From Nonomuraea harbinensis (GTDB taxonomy: Bacteria > Actinomycetota > Actinomycetes > Streptosporangiales > Streptosporangiaceae), in assembly GCF_019396385.1 (NCBI RefSeq), contig NZ_JAHKRN010000009.1, positions 62,001 to 126,000 of the forward strand: a stretch of 64,000 nt of DNA. Direction: 5' to 3'. Positions within the stretch are counted from its first letter, which is position 1, and every line of letters begins with the position of its first letter. Below are positions 43,844 through 54,386 of this stretch, one piece after another. The notes under the pieces are model-generated. The model worked only from the letters and a program-made list of their open reading frames with translations. It was not told the origin of the DNA and ran no database searches. The translations under genes and the position numbers were made by a program.

Positions 43844-44163
43844 GGATTTCCTCCTGCGGAGTCCAGTAGGGAACGGATGGCCTTGGTGTAGTCCTCGAGC
43901 GCGAGCCGCCCCCGCGTGGTCATCGAGACGTAGGTGACGGGGGTGCGGCCCCTGTGGGTCTTGGTGATGCGCACGTAGCCCGCTTCTTCGAGCTTGGTCA
44001 GATGGACGGACAGGTTGCCCGCGGTCATGCCGAGCAGGTCCTTGAGTGAGGGGAAGGCGATCTCGTCGCCCTCGCCGAGGGCGCTGAGCGTGACCATCAC
44101 GCGCAGCCTGGCCTGGGCGTGGATGACCGGGTCGAGCTCGGGCGCGGCGTCGCCGGAGGTCAT
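43840..44163 (-). CDS. Winged-helix transcriptional regulator (HTH_34/MarR-like)
   Basis: A 107-residue DNA-binding protein: PVIHAQARLRVMVTLSAL, then HTH LKDLLGMTAGNLSVHLTKLEEAGYVRITK and wing RTPVTYVSMTTRGRLALEDY. The ATG at 44163 overlaps the stop of the upstream gene (ATGA). It probably represses its own operon through the CTGGTTT palindrome at 44807-44827, which is inference from position. Confidence 0.9.
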   Translation of the reverse strand: MTSGDAAPELDPVIHAQARLRVMVTLSALGEGDEIAFPSLKDLLGMTAGNLSVHLTKLEEAGYVRITKTHRGRTPVTYVSMTTRGRLALEDYTKAIRSLLDSAGGNP

Positions 44164-44783
44164 GCGCGCCGCCGCAGCAGGATCCCGGTGACGATCTGGC
44201 CGCCGCCGAGGAGGACCGCGGTGAGCAGCGCGTGCCAGCCCGGCCCCAGGATGACGCCCAGGCCGTTGACGGCGGCGACCCACACCCCCATGAAGAACAT
44301 CGGCCACTGCGTGTAGAGAGCGCCGCAGGCCATGTAGAGCACGGCCACCACGAGCAGCGACACGCCCGACCACATCAGGCCCCTCTCCTCAGGGGGCAGC
44401 ATGGAGCTGAACCGGATGTTGATCACGGTCATCAGCACCATGCCGACGAACCAGGCGTAGCCATACATCATGCCCTTGGCCGAGCTCTCACCGCGGATGG
44501 CGGAGCTCAACCTGACGAGCCCGGTCGCCATGAACGCGCCCGCCACCAGCTGCGCGGCGAGCAGGATGCCCAGCGCGAGCTGCCAGGTGATGGGCGCGTA
44601 GGGCACGCCGTGCAGCCCGTAGTGCAGGAAGAACGCTCCGAAACCGAGCAGCCAGGCGACGCCCCACGGCGTGTAGAGCAGCAGCGGGTCGCCGTTCAGC
44701 GCCTTCACCGTGGCGGCGCGCTGCCGCTCGATCAGCCGGAGCGTCTCCTCGGGGGAGGAGGCCCGCTCGCCGTCGTCTGTCAT
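44160..44783 (-). CDS. Five- to six-helix membrane protein of unknown function
   Basis: A 207-residue protein with a soluble N-terminus (SSPEETLRLIERQRAATVKALNGD) followed by helices such as GVAWLLGFGAFFLHYGLHG, LALGILLAAQLVAGAF and AWFVGMVLMTVINI. First gene of the HTH/ABC operon, with GAGGAG before the ATG at 44783. Homologues often stand beside PadR/HTH regulators, suggesting a partner of the exporter or sensor, but no function is known to me. Confidence 0.75.
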   Translation of the reverse strand: MTDDGERASSPEETLRLIERQRAATVKALNGDPLLLYTPWGVAWLLGFGAFFLHYGLHGVPYAPITWQLALGILLAAQLVAGAFMATGLVRLSSAIRGESSAKGMMYGYAWFVGMVLMTVINIRFSSMLPPEERGLMWSGVSLLVVAVLYMACGALYTQWPMFFMGVWVAAVNGLGVILGPGWHALLTAVLLGGGQIVTGILLRRRA

Positions 44784-44806
44784 CGCAAACTCCTCGGAAC
44801 ACCAAA

Positions 44807-44845
44807 CTGGTTTGTACTGTAAACCAGCTTGCCATGCCCGTACAA
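44807..44845 (-). promoter_or_regulatory. Promoter with CTGGTTT-N7-AAACCAG operator
   Basis: On the minus strand TTGTAC (44845-44840) and TACAGT (44821-44816) are 18 bases apart. A perfect 7-base-arm inverted repeat CTGGTTT-N7-AAACCAG spans 44807-44827 and covers the -10. It lies 24 bases upstream of the first gene of the HTH/ABC operon. Autorepression by the HTH protein is likely. Confidence 0.7.
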
Positions 44846-44869
44846 CGAGCGGCGGGCCCGCGGAGTTCC

Positions 44870-46545
44870 CTAACGCCGGGTGAGCACCTCCGACTCCCAC
44901 AGATCCCGGTAGTAGCCGGGGCGGGAGACCAGGTCGTCGTGGGCGCCGCGCTGGATCACGCGGCCGTCCTCCAGCACCACGATCTCGTCCACCCGCTCCA
45001 GGCCCTTGAGGCGGTGGGTGACGAGCAGCGTGGTCCGGTCGTGCGTGACGTCGAGCAGGTCGGCCATCAGCTCGTCGGCCGTCTCCTCGTCCAGCGCCTC
45101 GGCCGGCTCGTCCAGCAGCAGCACCGGCGGGTCGTACAGCAGCGCCCTGGCCAGCGCCAGCCGCTGGAGCTGGCCGCCGGACACGGTGCTGCCGTCCTCG
45201 CCCAGCTCGGCGTCCCAGCCGGTGCGCTCCACCCAGTGCTCCAGCCGCGCGTCCCGCACGGCCCGCGCGAGCCGCTCGTCGTCGGCCTCCGGGCCCGCCA
45301 GGCGCAGGTTGTCGCGGAGCGAGGTACGGAAGAGGTACGGGTCCTGCGTGAGGCCGGTCATCATGGCCCGCACGTCGTCGGAGTCCAGGTCGGCGATGTC
45401 CACACCGTTGATCCTGATATTTCCGGACTCGGGCTCGACGAGCCGCATGAGCGCCGCCAGGATCGTGCTCTTCCCCGCGCCGCTCGGCCCCACCAGCGCC
45501 ACCCGCCTGCCCGGGGCCAGCGTGAGCGACACCCCGTCCACGGCCGGCCTGCCGCCGGGCGCGTGCCGTACCACGAGATCCTCGACCTCGACCGTCAGCG
45601 GCGGCGACGGGGGAGCGGCGGGCGTGGCCGGCTCCGTGACGGCCGGGGAGGCGGAGCGGACCTCGCGCAGGCGGCGCAGCGCCGCCGCGATGCCCGCGTA
45701 CCGCTCGCCGGCGGCGGCCAGCGGCAGCACCGGCTCGAACGCCACCAGCGCCGTCAGCGCGAGCACGGCCGTGCCGACCGTCCCCACGCCGCCCGCCTGC
45801 GCGAAAAGCACGATCGCCACCACGGTCAGCACCTGCACCAGCGTGCCGCCGGCCAGGGCGGTGGCGTGCACCCGGGCCTGGCGGCGCTCCAGCCGGCCCA
45901 GCGCGTCGCCCGCCTCCCCGGCGTCCCGCAACGCCCGGTCACCGGCCCCGTACGCGGACAGGTCGGCCGCGCCGTGCACCAGGTCGGCGACCCGGCCGGC
46001 CAGCTCGGCCCGCGCCGGCGCCATCCGCGCCGACCAGCGGCGCGCCGCGGCGGCGGTGGCCGCCGGCAGCAGCGCCCCGGCCAGCAGCAGCCCGGCCAGC
46101 AGGACGAGCGCCGTGACGGGCAGGATCGTCAGGCCGATCACCACCGCGGTGAGGCCCGCGATGGCGGCCGCCGCGGCGGGCAGCAGGCAGCGCACGAGCA
46201 GGTCCTGCACCGCGTCGGTGTCGTCGACCATGCGGCTGAGCAGGTCGGCGCCGCCCACCCTGGGCCGCTGCGGCGGGATCAGCGACTCGTACAGCCGCTC
46301 CCGCGTGCCGGCCTGCGCCCGCAGCGCCACGTCGTGGCCGGTCAGCCGCTCGGCGTAGCGGAACACGCCGCGCCCGGTGGCGAACGCCCGGGTGGCCACG
46401 ATCGCCACGCTGAGCGCGGCCAGCGGCGGCTGCTCCGCCGCCCGCGTGATCAGCCAGGCGGCCGCGGCGATCAGCCCGAGGCCCGCGAGATCGGCCGCGG
46501 CCCCGGCCAGCACCGCGTACACCAGCCGCGCCCGCATCTGCCCCT

Positions 46546-46549
<4 letters not shown>
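44870..46549 (-). CDS. cydC: Thiol reductant ABC exporter subunit CydC
   Basis: A 559-residue half-transporter: six-helix membrane domain (about residues 1-310) and ATPase with Walker A GPSGAGKST, signature VSGGQLQRLALARA and Walker B VLLLDEPAEALDEETAD. With CydD it exports glutathione-like or cysteine thiols needed to mature cytochrome bd. The ATG at 46549 overlaps the cydD stop (ATGA). Confidence 0.92.
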
Positions 46550-48294
<1,745 letters not shown>

Positions 48295-48301
48295 GGGCGC
48301 C

Positions 48302-49066
48302 TCAGAAGAAGGATGGGTTCAGGTCGGCGCCCTTGCCGGGACGGAAAGTGCGCCATATCCATACTTGCGCGCCCACCATGATGGGTGCGAACGGCAGGAC
48401 CATGAGACTGAGCACATTCAGCGTGGCCGCCGGCGCGCTGTGCTCCAGCATGTAGGACATCCCCCCGCCGAGCAGGGCGAGCGCCGGCGTCGCGGCCAGC
48501 GCCCCCGACGCCAGCAGGGCCCGGCCGGTACGCGCCGGTCCGGCGAACCCGGGCAGCCGCCAGCCCAGGAACACGCGGCCGTGCCAGGCGAACAGCAGGG
48601 TCACCGCAGCGCCGAGCAGCAGCCCCAGCGGGTGCATGAGCGGCCCGTCGAACCCGGTGGCCGCCGCGTAGATCACCAGCCCCCAGCCGAACGACAGCCA
48701 GAGCGAGCCCAGCACGATCATCAGGTCCCAGAACGCCCGCCACCGGGCGCCGCCGATCCTGCGCCGGAACCACAGCCCGGCGTCCCGCACGATCCACGCC
48801 AGCAGCATGGCCACCACCAGCGGGTAGATCGCGGGCAGCAGCTCGCCCTCCAGCAGCGGGTAGACGCCGAACAGCGTCCCGGCGACGGCGACCAGCCACA
48901 CCTCGTTCGCGAGCACGTACGGCCCGATCGCGGCGACCATGCGGTCCCGGTCGTCGCGGTTCCTGCCGAGGACCGGCAGCAGCAGCCCGACCCCGAGGTC
49001 GAAGCCCTCCAGCGCGAAGTAGCCGGCCAGCAGCAGGGCGAAGACGGCGAACCAGATCAGCTCCAT
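48302..49066 (-). CDS. cydB: Cytochrome bd-type oxidase subunit II, short form
   Basis: A 254-residue membrane protein with the CydB start ELIWFAVFALLLAGYFALEGFDLGVGLLLPVLGR, the segment IGPYVLANEVWLVAVAGTLF (usual WDGNEVWL has lost its Trp-Asp-Gly) and the closing helices ATLNVLSLMVLPFAPIMVGAQVWIWRTF. Most CydB proteins have 330-380 residues, so about 80 are missing from the middle; no frameshift is evident, the reading frame is open and in the operon. It forms the oxidase with the short CydA. About seven helices remain. Confidence 0.85.
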   Translation of the reverse strand: MELIWFAVFALLLAGYFALEGFDLGVGLLLPVLGRNRDDRDRMVAAIGPYVLANEVWLVAVAGTLFGVYPLLEGELLPAIYPLVVAMLLAWIVRDAGLWFRRRIGGARWRAFWDLMIVLGSLWLSFGWGLVIYAAATGFDGPLMHPLGLLLGAAVTLLFAWHGRVFLGWRLPGFAGPARTGRALLASGALAATPALALLGGGMSYMLEHSAPAATLNVLSLMVLPFAPIMVGAQVWIWRTFRPGKGADLNPSFF

Positions 49067-49076
49067 CGGGGCACTC

Positions 49077-50243
49077 CTAGTGGCTCAGCGCGGGCGAGCG
49101 CTGTTCGGTGGCGGTGGCGCCGAGGGTGAGGTCGCGCGGTCCGCGCCTGACCACCCGGGCGATGAGCACGTAGTCGACGACGGCCAGCAACCCCAGCACC
49201 GCCACGAACCCGGTGAGCGAGGCGGTGACCATGCCGGTCGTGAGCCCCGGCGTCATGGCGTCGGCCACGGTCAGCTTCTCCCAGATCATCCACGGCTGCC
49301 GCCCCAGCTCCCTGGCCAGCCAGCCGAGGATGGCCAGCACGAACGGCACCGGCGTCAGCGCCATCAGCAGGGGATGCGCCCACCGCCAGCGCGGCAGCTT
49401 CCTGATCAGCGGCAGCATGAAGAGCAGCACCACCATGGACAGCAGGTTGCCGCCCTCCATCATCAGCCCCAGCGGCACCGCGGCGGCCGGGTTGTCGTCG
49501 AACTTGCCGTCCTGGATCCCGCCGAACTGGGCGTAGCCGTACGCCACGGTCAGCGTGATGCCGACGGCCGCGGCCACGATCCCCGTCTTCATCGACCTGG
49601 TGAAGAACTCCTGCTCGTGGGTGCGCCGCCGCAACTGGTAGGCGCTGGCCCCGACGAGCACCATCGCCCCGGTGAACAGCCCGGCGCCCAGCACGTGCGG
49701 CAGCGCGAACACCAGCGTCTTGTTGGTGAACAGCGCGCCGGCGTCCACCAGGGCCAGCCGGTCGCCCGCGGCCACCGCCCCGGCCGGGTTCTGCAGGAAC
49801 GAGTTGGCCACCATGATGAAGAACGCGCTGGCGTACGCGGTCGCGGTGACCGCCCAGATGCAGGCCACGTGCGCCCACTTCGGCAGCCGCCCCCAGCCGA
49901 AGATCCACAACCCCAGGAACGTCGACTCCAGGAAGAACGCCACCAGCGTCTCCATGGCCAGCGGCGCCCCGAACACGTCGCCCGCGTAGTGGGACAGACC
50001 GCTCCACGACAGGCCGAACTGGAACTCCATCACCAGGCCGGTGACGATGCCCAGGGCGTAGTTGATGACGTAGATCTGCCCCCAGAAGCGGGTCATCCGC
50101 TCGAACAGCGGCCTGCCGGTGCGCGCCCACCGGGTGTTCATGATCGCCACCAGCGGCGCCAGCCCGAGCGTGAGCACGACGAACAGGAAGTGCAGGCTCC
50201 CCGTCAGGGCGAACTGTAAGCGGGCCAGATCGAGTGCGTCCAT
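49077..50243 (-). CDS. cydA: Cytochrome bd-type oxidase subunit I lacking the Q loop
   Basis: A 388-residue protein (usual CydA 440-520). Haem-site features are kept: His in TGSLHFLFVVLTLG, the glutamates in AMETLVAFFLESTFLGLW, His in FALPHVLGAGLFTGAMV and the GRQPW helix (LARELGRQPWMIWEKL). Between TM6 and TM7, only FGGIQDGKFDDNPAAAVPLGL stands where the long quinol-binding Q loop with its QPxKLAAxE motif normally lies. The likely low-spin haem Met is in LGLMMEGGNLL. Quinol oxidation at the usual site is therefore doubtful. The ATG at 50243 has GGAG upstream. Heads cydABDC; divergent from padR. Confidence 0.87.
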   Translation of the reverse strand: MDALDLARLQFALTGSLHFLFVVLTLGLAPLVAIMNTRWARTGRPLFERMTRFWGQIYVINYALGIVTGLVMEFQFGLSWSGLSHYAGDVFGAPLAMETLVAFFLESTFLGLWIFGWGRLPKWAHVACIWAVTATAYASAFFIMVANSFLQNPAGAVAAGDRLALVDAGALFTNKTLVFALPHVLGAGLFTGAMVLVGASAYQLRRRTHEQEFFTRSMKTGIVAAAVGITLTVAYGYAQFGGIQDGKFDDNPAAAVPLGLMMEGGNLLSMVVLLFMLPLIRKLPRWRWAHPLLMALTPVPFVLAILGWLARELGRQPWMIWEKLTVADAMTPGLTTGMVTASLTGFVAVLGLLAVVDYVLIARVVRRGPRDLTLGATATEQRSPALSH

Positions 50244-50268
50244 CTCTCCACTCCGTCGTTGTGCCTGT

Positions 50269-50313
50269 CTACATATAGACAGCCTACATGTAGACTGCCT
50301 ACATGCGAGACGG
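50269..50313. promoter_or_regulatory. Three 15-nt tandem repeats between cydA and padR
   Basis: CTACATATAGACAGC, CTACATGTAGACTGC and CTACATGCGAGACGG follow each other with an exact 15-base period; the central unit holds the palindrome CTACATGTAG and the first part GTCTA...TAGAC. The ACAT/ATGT core resembles PadR operators. They lie between both promoters (-10 TAGGAT of padR at 50318). Confidence 0.7.
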
Positions 50314-50330
50314 TGCTTAGGATCGTTGCC

Positions 50331-50675
50331 ATGAACCCCGACGCGCTGCGCGGCCACATGGACGCTCTGCTGCTCTCCGTGCTGGAGCGGGAGCCGCTGC
50401 ACGGCTACGCCATCATCGAGGCCCTGCAGGAGCGGAGCGGGGGAGCGCTCAACGTGCCGACCGGCACCGTCTACCCGGCGCTGCGCAGGCTGGAGCGCAC
50501 CGGCCACCTGGTGAGCGAGTGGGCGACGGTGGGCGGGCGCAGGCGGCGCACCTACCGGCTCACCGACTCCGGCAGGAAACAGCTGGAGGGGGAGCGGTCG
50601 GCCTGGCAGGCGTTCACCAGCGCCATCGGGAGCGTGCTGGGGCCCGGGGAGGTCAGGCCCTCCGGGTCAGCCTGA
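50331..50675 (+). CDS. PadR-family transcriptional regulator
   Basis: A 114-residue PadR protein: ALLLSVLEREPLHGYAIIEALQERSGGALNVPTGTVYPALRRLERTGHL is the full winged-helix domain, whose hallmark is GTVYPALRRLE; a short C-terminal helix follows. The ATG at 50331 is 7 bases after TAGGAT, so the gene may be leaderless. It is divergent from cydA and shares the triple-repeat operator, so it probably controls the oxidase operon. Its stop overlaps the convergent permease-prefix gene by 23 bases. Confidence 0.92.
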   Translation: MNPDALRGHMDALLLSVLEREPLHGYAIIEALQERSGGALNVPTGTVYPALRRLERTGHLVSEWATVGGRRRRTYRLTDSGRKQLEGERSAWQAFTSAIGSVLGPGEVRPSGSA

Positions 50676-51312
50676 CGCACCGGGTCGCGCAGTAGAGCTG
50701 CAGCCCGGCGCAGGCGTAGGTCATCAGGTTGGCGAGGACGACGGGAAGGGACAGCCCCATGCTCGCCGACACGTACCAGCCCTGCGAGAGCATCAGGCCG
50801 AGCAGCGAGGTCAGCGGCAGCATCAGCCAGACCGCCAGGCCGAGCGAGCGCGTCACCAGCCGCGCCTTCGGGATCCAGCGGGCGCCCCGGCCCAGCGCCA
50901 GCAGCGCGAGCCCGCCGTACAGGCCGGTGACGAGCTGGATGACGTCGAGCAGCCGGGAAGCGGGCATGAACCAGCTCGGCCGGCTCTCCCACACGACCGG
51001 ATCGGCGGGCGCGAAGTTCCAGACCAGGCCCCACGCCAGCACGGTCGCCGGCACGCTGACGAACAGCAGCAGCCCCAGCCTGCGCCCCGCAGAGGCGGTC
51101 AGCTCCTCCTGGTAGCCCGGCGCCACCTCCTGGACCGGCCCGAACTCCTCGACCGCCCGCCGCTCCGCGTCGGCCCGGCGCAGCCCTTCGGCCTCGTAGG
51201 CCTCGGCGCAGTCGACCAGACTGTCGCGCGCCTCGACGACCATGTCATGTTTCGGCCCGTACGGACCCGACAGGGACCGGCGCAGCTCGGTCACGTAGTC
51301 GTCGATGAGCAT
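50653..51312 (-). CDS. Permease-prefix-domain membrane protein
   Basis: A 219-residue protein: N-terminal HAAS/permease prefix domain 1 (YVTELRRSLSGPYGPKHDMVVEARDSLVDCAEAYEAEG in full), then four or five helices. Such proteins are usually found beside PadR regulators and are thought to be sensed or coupled to them, as here, although convergent with padR. Function is unknown. ATG at 51312. Confidence 0.78.
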   Translation of the reverse strand: MLIDDYVTELRRSLSGPYGPKHDMVVEARDSLVDCAEAYEAEGLRRADAERRAVEEFGPVQEVAPGYQEELTASAGRRLGLLLFVSVPATVLAWGLVWNFAPADPVVWESRPSWFMPASRLLDVIQLVTGLYGGLALLALGRGARWIPKARLVTRSLGLAVWLMLPLTSLLGLMLSQGWYVSASMGLSLPVVLANLMTYACAGLQLYCATRCVRLTRRA

Positions 51313-51376
51313 GGACTCAAGTCTACGAAGCGGCACCCCGGGCCCCCATCGGGGATCTCCCTGATATGCGGTCACG

Positions 51377-52426
51377 CTAGCCGTGCTGCGCCGGCGCGCG
51401 GCGGCGGGAGAACCAGCGCAGCATGGGCAGGCGCATGCTCACCCGCATGCCGCGCGGGGTGAGAGCGAACGTGCACTCCTTCAGCCGCACCCCCGCCGGG
51501 TGCGCCAGCCCGGTGAAGAGGCAGGCCGACAGGTCGAGCCCCGTCAGGGCCAGGCTGGCCGCGTCCACCTCGCGCAGCGACGTCAGCGTGGACGTGCCGC
51601 CGCCGGTGACCGTCGCGGGGCCGCGCAGGACCGCGCCCTCCAGGTCGGCCTGCGAGTCGGTCAGCCGCACCGTCGTGGCCCCCGCCACCACCAGCCGCCG
51701 CAGGTCGACCCCGCACCCGCGGACGGCCAGGTCCAGGGTGCCGCCCGCCTGGGCCCGCGTGGCCGAGAACCTGCCGGTGGCCGACAGGTAGGCGTCGGCG
51801 GCGAAGCGCACCGAGTCGAACCCGGCGCTGCCGCTCACCTTGCGGAACGAGAGCGTGCGGCCGAACCGGGCGCCGCGGAAGTGCGCCGCCTCGCCCATCC
51901 GGGCGCCGTCGAACGTCGCGTACCCCTCGAACCTGGCGGCCTCGCAGGACAGCCCGTGCTCGAACACCGCCTGGCTGAACAGCGCGTCCCTGGTCATCAC
52001 CGCCCCGTCGAGCGAGGCGTGCCCGCGCACCGTCACCCCGTGGAACGACAGCTCCCTGGCGAACCTGGCGCTCGCCAGCGACACGTTGCCCTCGAAGCGG
52101 GCGCCGAAGAACGACGCGAGCCGCTCGAACCGGGCGCCGTCGAGCGACACGTCGCCCGTGAACGTCACCCCCGCGAGCCGCACGTCGCCGGTGAAGCGGG
52201 CGCGGTCGAGCCGGGCGCGACCGGGCCGGCCGAGGGTGGCCTCCACGACCCTGCCCAGCAGGTCGCCGCTGAGCGTCGTGCCGCGCAGGTCGAGCAGCCG
52301 GCCCGGAGCCATGCCCGCCAGCACGGCGGAGACCTGGTCGGGGGAGAGGTGGGCGAGGCAGAGGCCGTACGGCCGGCGGGCGATCCCTGTGCAGGCCGCC
52401 GATTGCGCGCAGGTGACCCAGTCCAT
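51377..52426 (-). CDS. Pentapeptide-repeat-like protein with N-terminal Cys-rich motif
   Basis: A 349-residue protein. The start WVTCAQSAACTGIARRPYGLCLAHL has three to four cysteines plus His and may bind zinc. Most of the rest is a repetitive right-handed helix with recurring (A/G)ARF-type units (for example LDGARFERLASFFGARFEGNVSLASARF). It ends in a basic tail (RWFSRRRAPAQHG). Related actinobacterial proteins are often longer. No enzymatic motif is visible; role unknown. ATG at 52426. Confidence 0.7.
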   Translation of the reverse strand: MDWVTCAQSAACTGIARRPYGLCLAHLSPDQVSAVLAGMAPGRLLDLRGTTLSGDLLGRVVEATLGRPGRARLDRARFTGDVRLAGVTFTGDVSLDGARFERLASFFGARFEGNVSLASARFARELSFHGVTVRGHASLDGAVMTRDALFSQAVFEHGLSCEAARFEGYATFDGARMGEAAHFRGARFGRTLSFRKVSGSAGFDSVRFAADAYLSATGRFSATRAQAGGTLDLAVRGCGVDLRRLVVAGATTVRLTDSQADLEGAVLRGPATVTGGGTSTLTSLREVDAASLALTGLDLSACLFTGLAHPAGVRLKECTFALTPRGMRVSMRLPMLRWFSRRRAPAQHG

Positions 52427-52523
52427 GCCCTGCTCATACCCGGTGGGCCGCACTGTCAAGGTTCGGCGATGGAAGCTTGAGGTCACATCTCTGTAGACAC
52501 CTGTCACGGACCCTGGCTCTAGA

Positions 52524-54224
52524 GTGCGGCTTATGCATGCTTTACCCCGGGCTTCCTGGGCCGCGATCACCGCGGCCGCACTCACCGCCGGCCTCCTGTC
52601 GGCCCCCGCCGCCGCGACGCCCGCCGGCCCCTGCGACACCCCGCCCGACCGGGAGATCGCCGAGGTCCAGGGCGGCGGCGCCGCCACCCCGCTCGCCGGG
52701 CAGACCGTCCGCGTCGAGGGCGTGGTCACCGCCGACTTCCAGCGCACCGACCAGCTCAGCGGCTTCTTCCTGCAGGACCCGACGCCGGACGCCGATCCGG
52801 CCACCTCCGACGCGCTGTTCGCCTTCGCCCGCGAGTCCTTCAAGGACGTCAAGGTCGGCGACCGCGTGCTCGTCACCGGCCGGGCGATCGAGTTCAACGG
52901 CTGGACCGAGCTGTCGCCCGTCACCGCCGTCGACGTGTGCGGCACCGGCTCCATCGCGCCACAGCGCCACCGGCTGCCCAGCGCCGACCTGGAGCCGGTG
53001 GAGAACATGCTGCTCACCTTCCCCCAGCGGCTCACCGTGAACGACAACTACAACCTGGGCCGCTTCGGTGAGGTCACGCTGTCCTCCGGCGGCAGGCTCT
53101 ACCAGCCGACCGACCGGCCGGGCGTGACCCCCGACGACAACGCCCGCCGCTCCCTGCTCGTCGACGACGGCTCCAACCAGCAGAACCCGGCCACGCTGCC
53201 GCCCGTCGTGCGCGCCGGGGACAGCGCCGCCGGCATCACCGGCGTGCTCGGCTACGGCTTCGACCGCTACCGGCTGCAGCCCACCGAGCCGATCCGCTAC
53301 CAGAGCACCAACCCGCGCCTGCCGCGGCCGTTCCCGGTGATCGGCAACGTCACGGTGGCCTCCTTCAACACGCTCAACTGGTTCACCACGATCGGCTCGC
53401 GCGGCGCGAGCACCGCCGAGGAGCAGCAGCGCCAGCTCGCCAAGCTCGTCTCCGCGCTCAAGGGACTCAACGCCGACGCCGTCGGCCTCATGGAGGTCGA
53501 GAACAACGGCCAGACCGCCCTGCAGGCCCTGGTCGACGCGGTCAACGCCGAGATGGGCGCGGGCACGTACGCGGCGCTCACCCACCCCTACCCGGGCACC
53601 GACGCGATCCAGGTCGGGCTCATCTACAAGCCGGGCAAGCTGACCCCGGTGGGTCAGGCCCGCTCATCAGAGGACCCGGTGTTCAGCCGCCCGCCGCTCG
53701 TCCAGAGCTTCCGCCGCAAGCACGGCGGCCAGCCGTTCACGATGGTGGTCAACCACCTCAAGTCCAAGGGCTCCTGCCCTGACAGCGGGCCCGACGCCGA
53801 CCAGGGCGACGGCCAGGGCTGCTGGAACCCCACCCGGGTGGCGCAGGCACAGGCGCTGCTCGGCCTCATCGAGGACCTGCCGGCCCCGCTGGTGCTCGGC
53901 GACCTCAACGCCTACGGCGAGGAGGACCCGATCGAGACCCTCGAAGCGGGCGGCCTCACCAGCCTCACCAAACGGTACGTGCCCGCCCCGCTGCGCTACA
54001 GCTACCTCTTCGACGGGCTGGCCGGCGAGCTCGACCACATGATGGCGAGCAAAAAGCTGCTCAGGCGCGTCACCAGCGCGGCCATCTGGCACGTCAACGC
54101 GGACGAGCCGCGCATCCGCGACTACAACACCGAGTTCAACCCGCCCCACCTCTACCGGCCGGACGCCTACCGGTCCTCCGACCACGACCCCCTGGTCGTC
54201 GGCCTCACCCTGCCCGGCCGCTGA
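52524..54224 (+). CDS. Secreted endonuclease/exonuclease/phosphatase (ExeM/NucH type)
   Basis: A 566-residue (or 563, from ATG 52533) exported nuclease with a Sec signal (SWAAITAAALTAGLLSAPAAA). An N-terminal OB-like domain (VRVEGVVTADFQ...FFLQDP) is followed by the nuclease domain with VASFNTLNWFTT, LMEVENNGQ, VVNHLKSKGS, VLGDLNAYGEEDPI and the terminal RSSDHDPLVVGL. It degrades extracellular DNA. TAGAGT ends 7 bases before ATG 52533, so a leaderless start is possible. A 12-nt repeat lies directly after the stop. Confidence 0.9.
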   Translation: MRLMHALPRASWAAITAAALTAGLLSAPAAATPAGPCDTPPDREIAEVQGGGAATPLAGQTVRVEGVVTADFQRTDQLSGFFLQDPTPDADPATSDALFAFARESFKDVKVGDRVLVTGRAIEFNGWTELSPVTAVDVCGTGSIAPQRHRLPSADLEPVENMLLTFPQRLTVNDNYNLGRFGEVTLSSGGRLYQPTDRPGVTPDDNARRSLLVDDGSNQQNPATLPPVVRAGDSAAGITGVLGYGFDRYRLQPTEPIRYQSTNPRLPRPFPVIGNVTVASFNTLNWFTTIGSRGASTAEEQQRQLAKLVSALKGLNADAVGLMEVENNGQTALQALVDAVNAEMGAGTYAALTHPYPGTDAIQVGLIYKPGKLTPVGQARSSEDPVFSRPPLVQSFRRKHGGQPFTMVVNHLKSKGSCPDSGPDADQGDGQGCWNPTRVAQAQALLGLIEDLPAPLVLGDLNAYGEEDPIETLEAGGLTSLTKRYVPAPLRYSYLFDGLAGELDHMMASKKLLRRVTSAAIWHVNADEPRIRDYNTEFNPPHLYRPDAYRSSDHDPLVVGLTLPGR

Positions 54225-54230
54225 GCCGTG

Positions 54231-54278
54231 CCTGTCCCCGGGCCTGTCCCCGGGCCTGTCCCCGGGCCTGTCCCCTGG
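54231..54278. repeat. Four tandem 12-nt repeats after the nuclease gene
   Basis: CCTGTCCCCGGG is repeated three times perfectly and a fourth time as CCTGTCCCCTGG, from 54231 to 54278, beginning 6 bases after the stop. Probably a slippage product in a GC-rich intergenic space. Confidence 0.75.
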
Positions 54279-54386
54279 CCGGGCCGCGTGCGCGCGGCCC
54301 GGCCCGGAGCATGGAATGCTGGTGAGGGGTACGTGGTTGTCACGGAGACAATCACCGGAAGCGGACCGACGTCAGAGGAGCCACTT

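Noticed and set aside
52427..53047. Long upstream extension of the pentapeptide-like protein antisense to the nuclease
   Set aside because: Composition is that of a shadow frame; the recognisable protein starts at the ATG at 52426.
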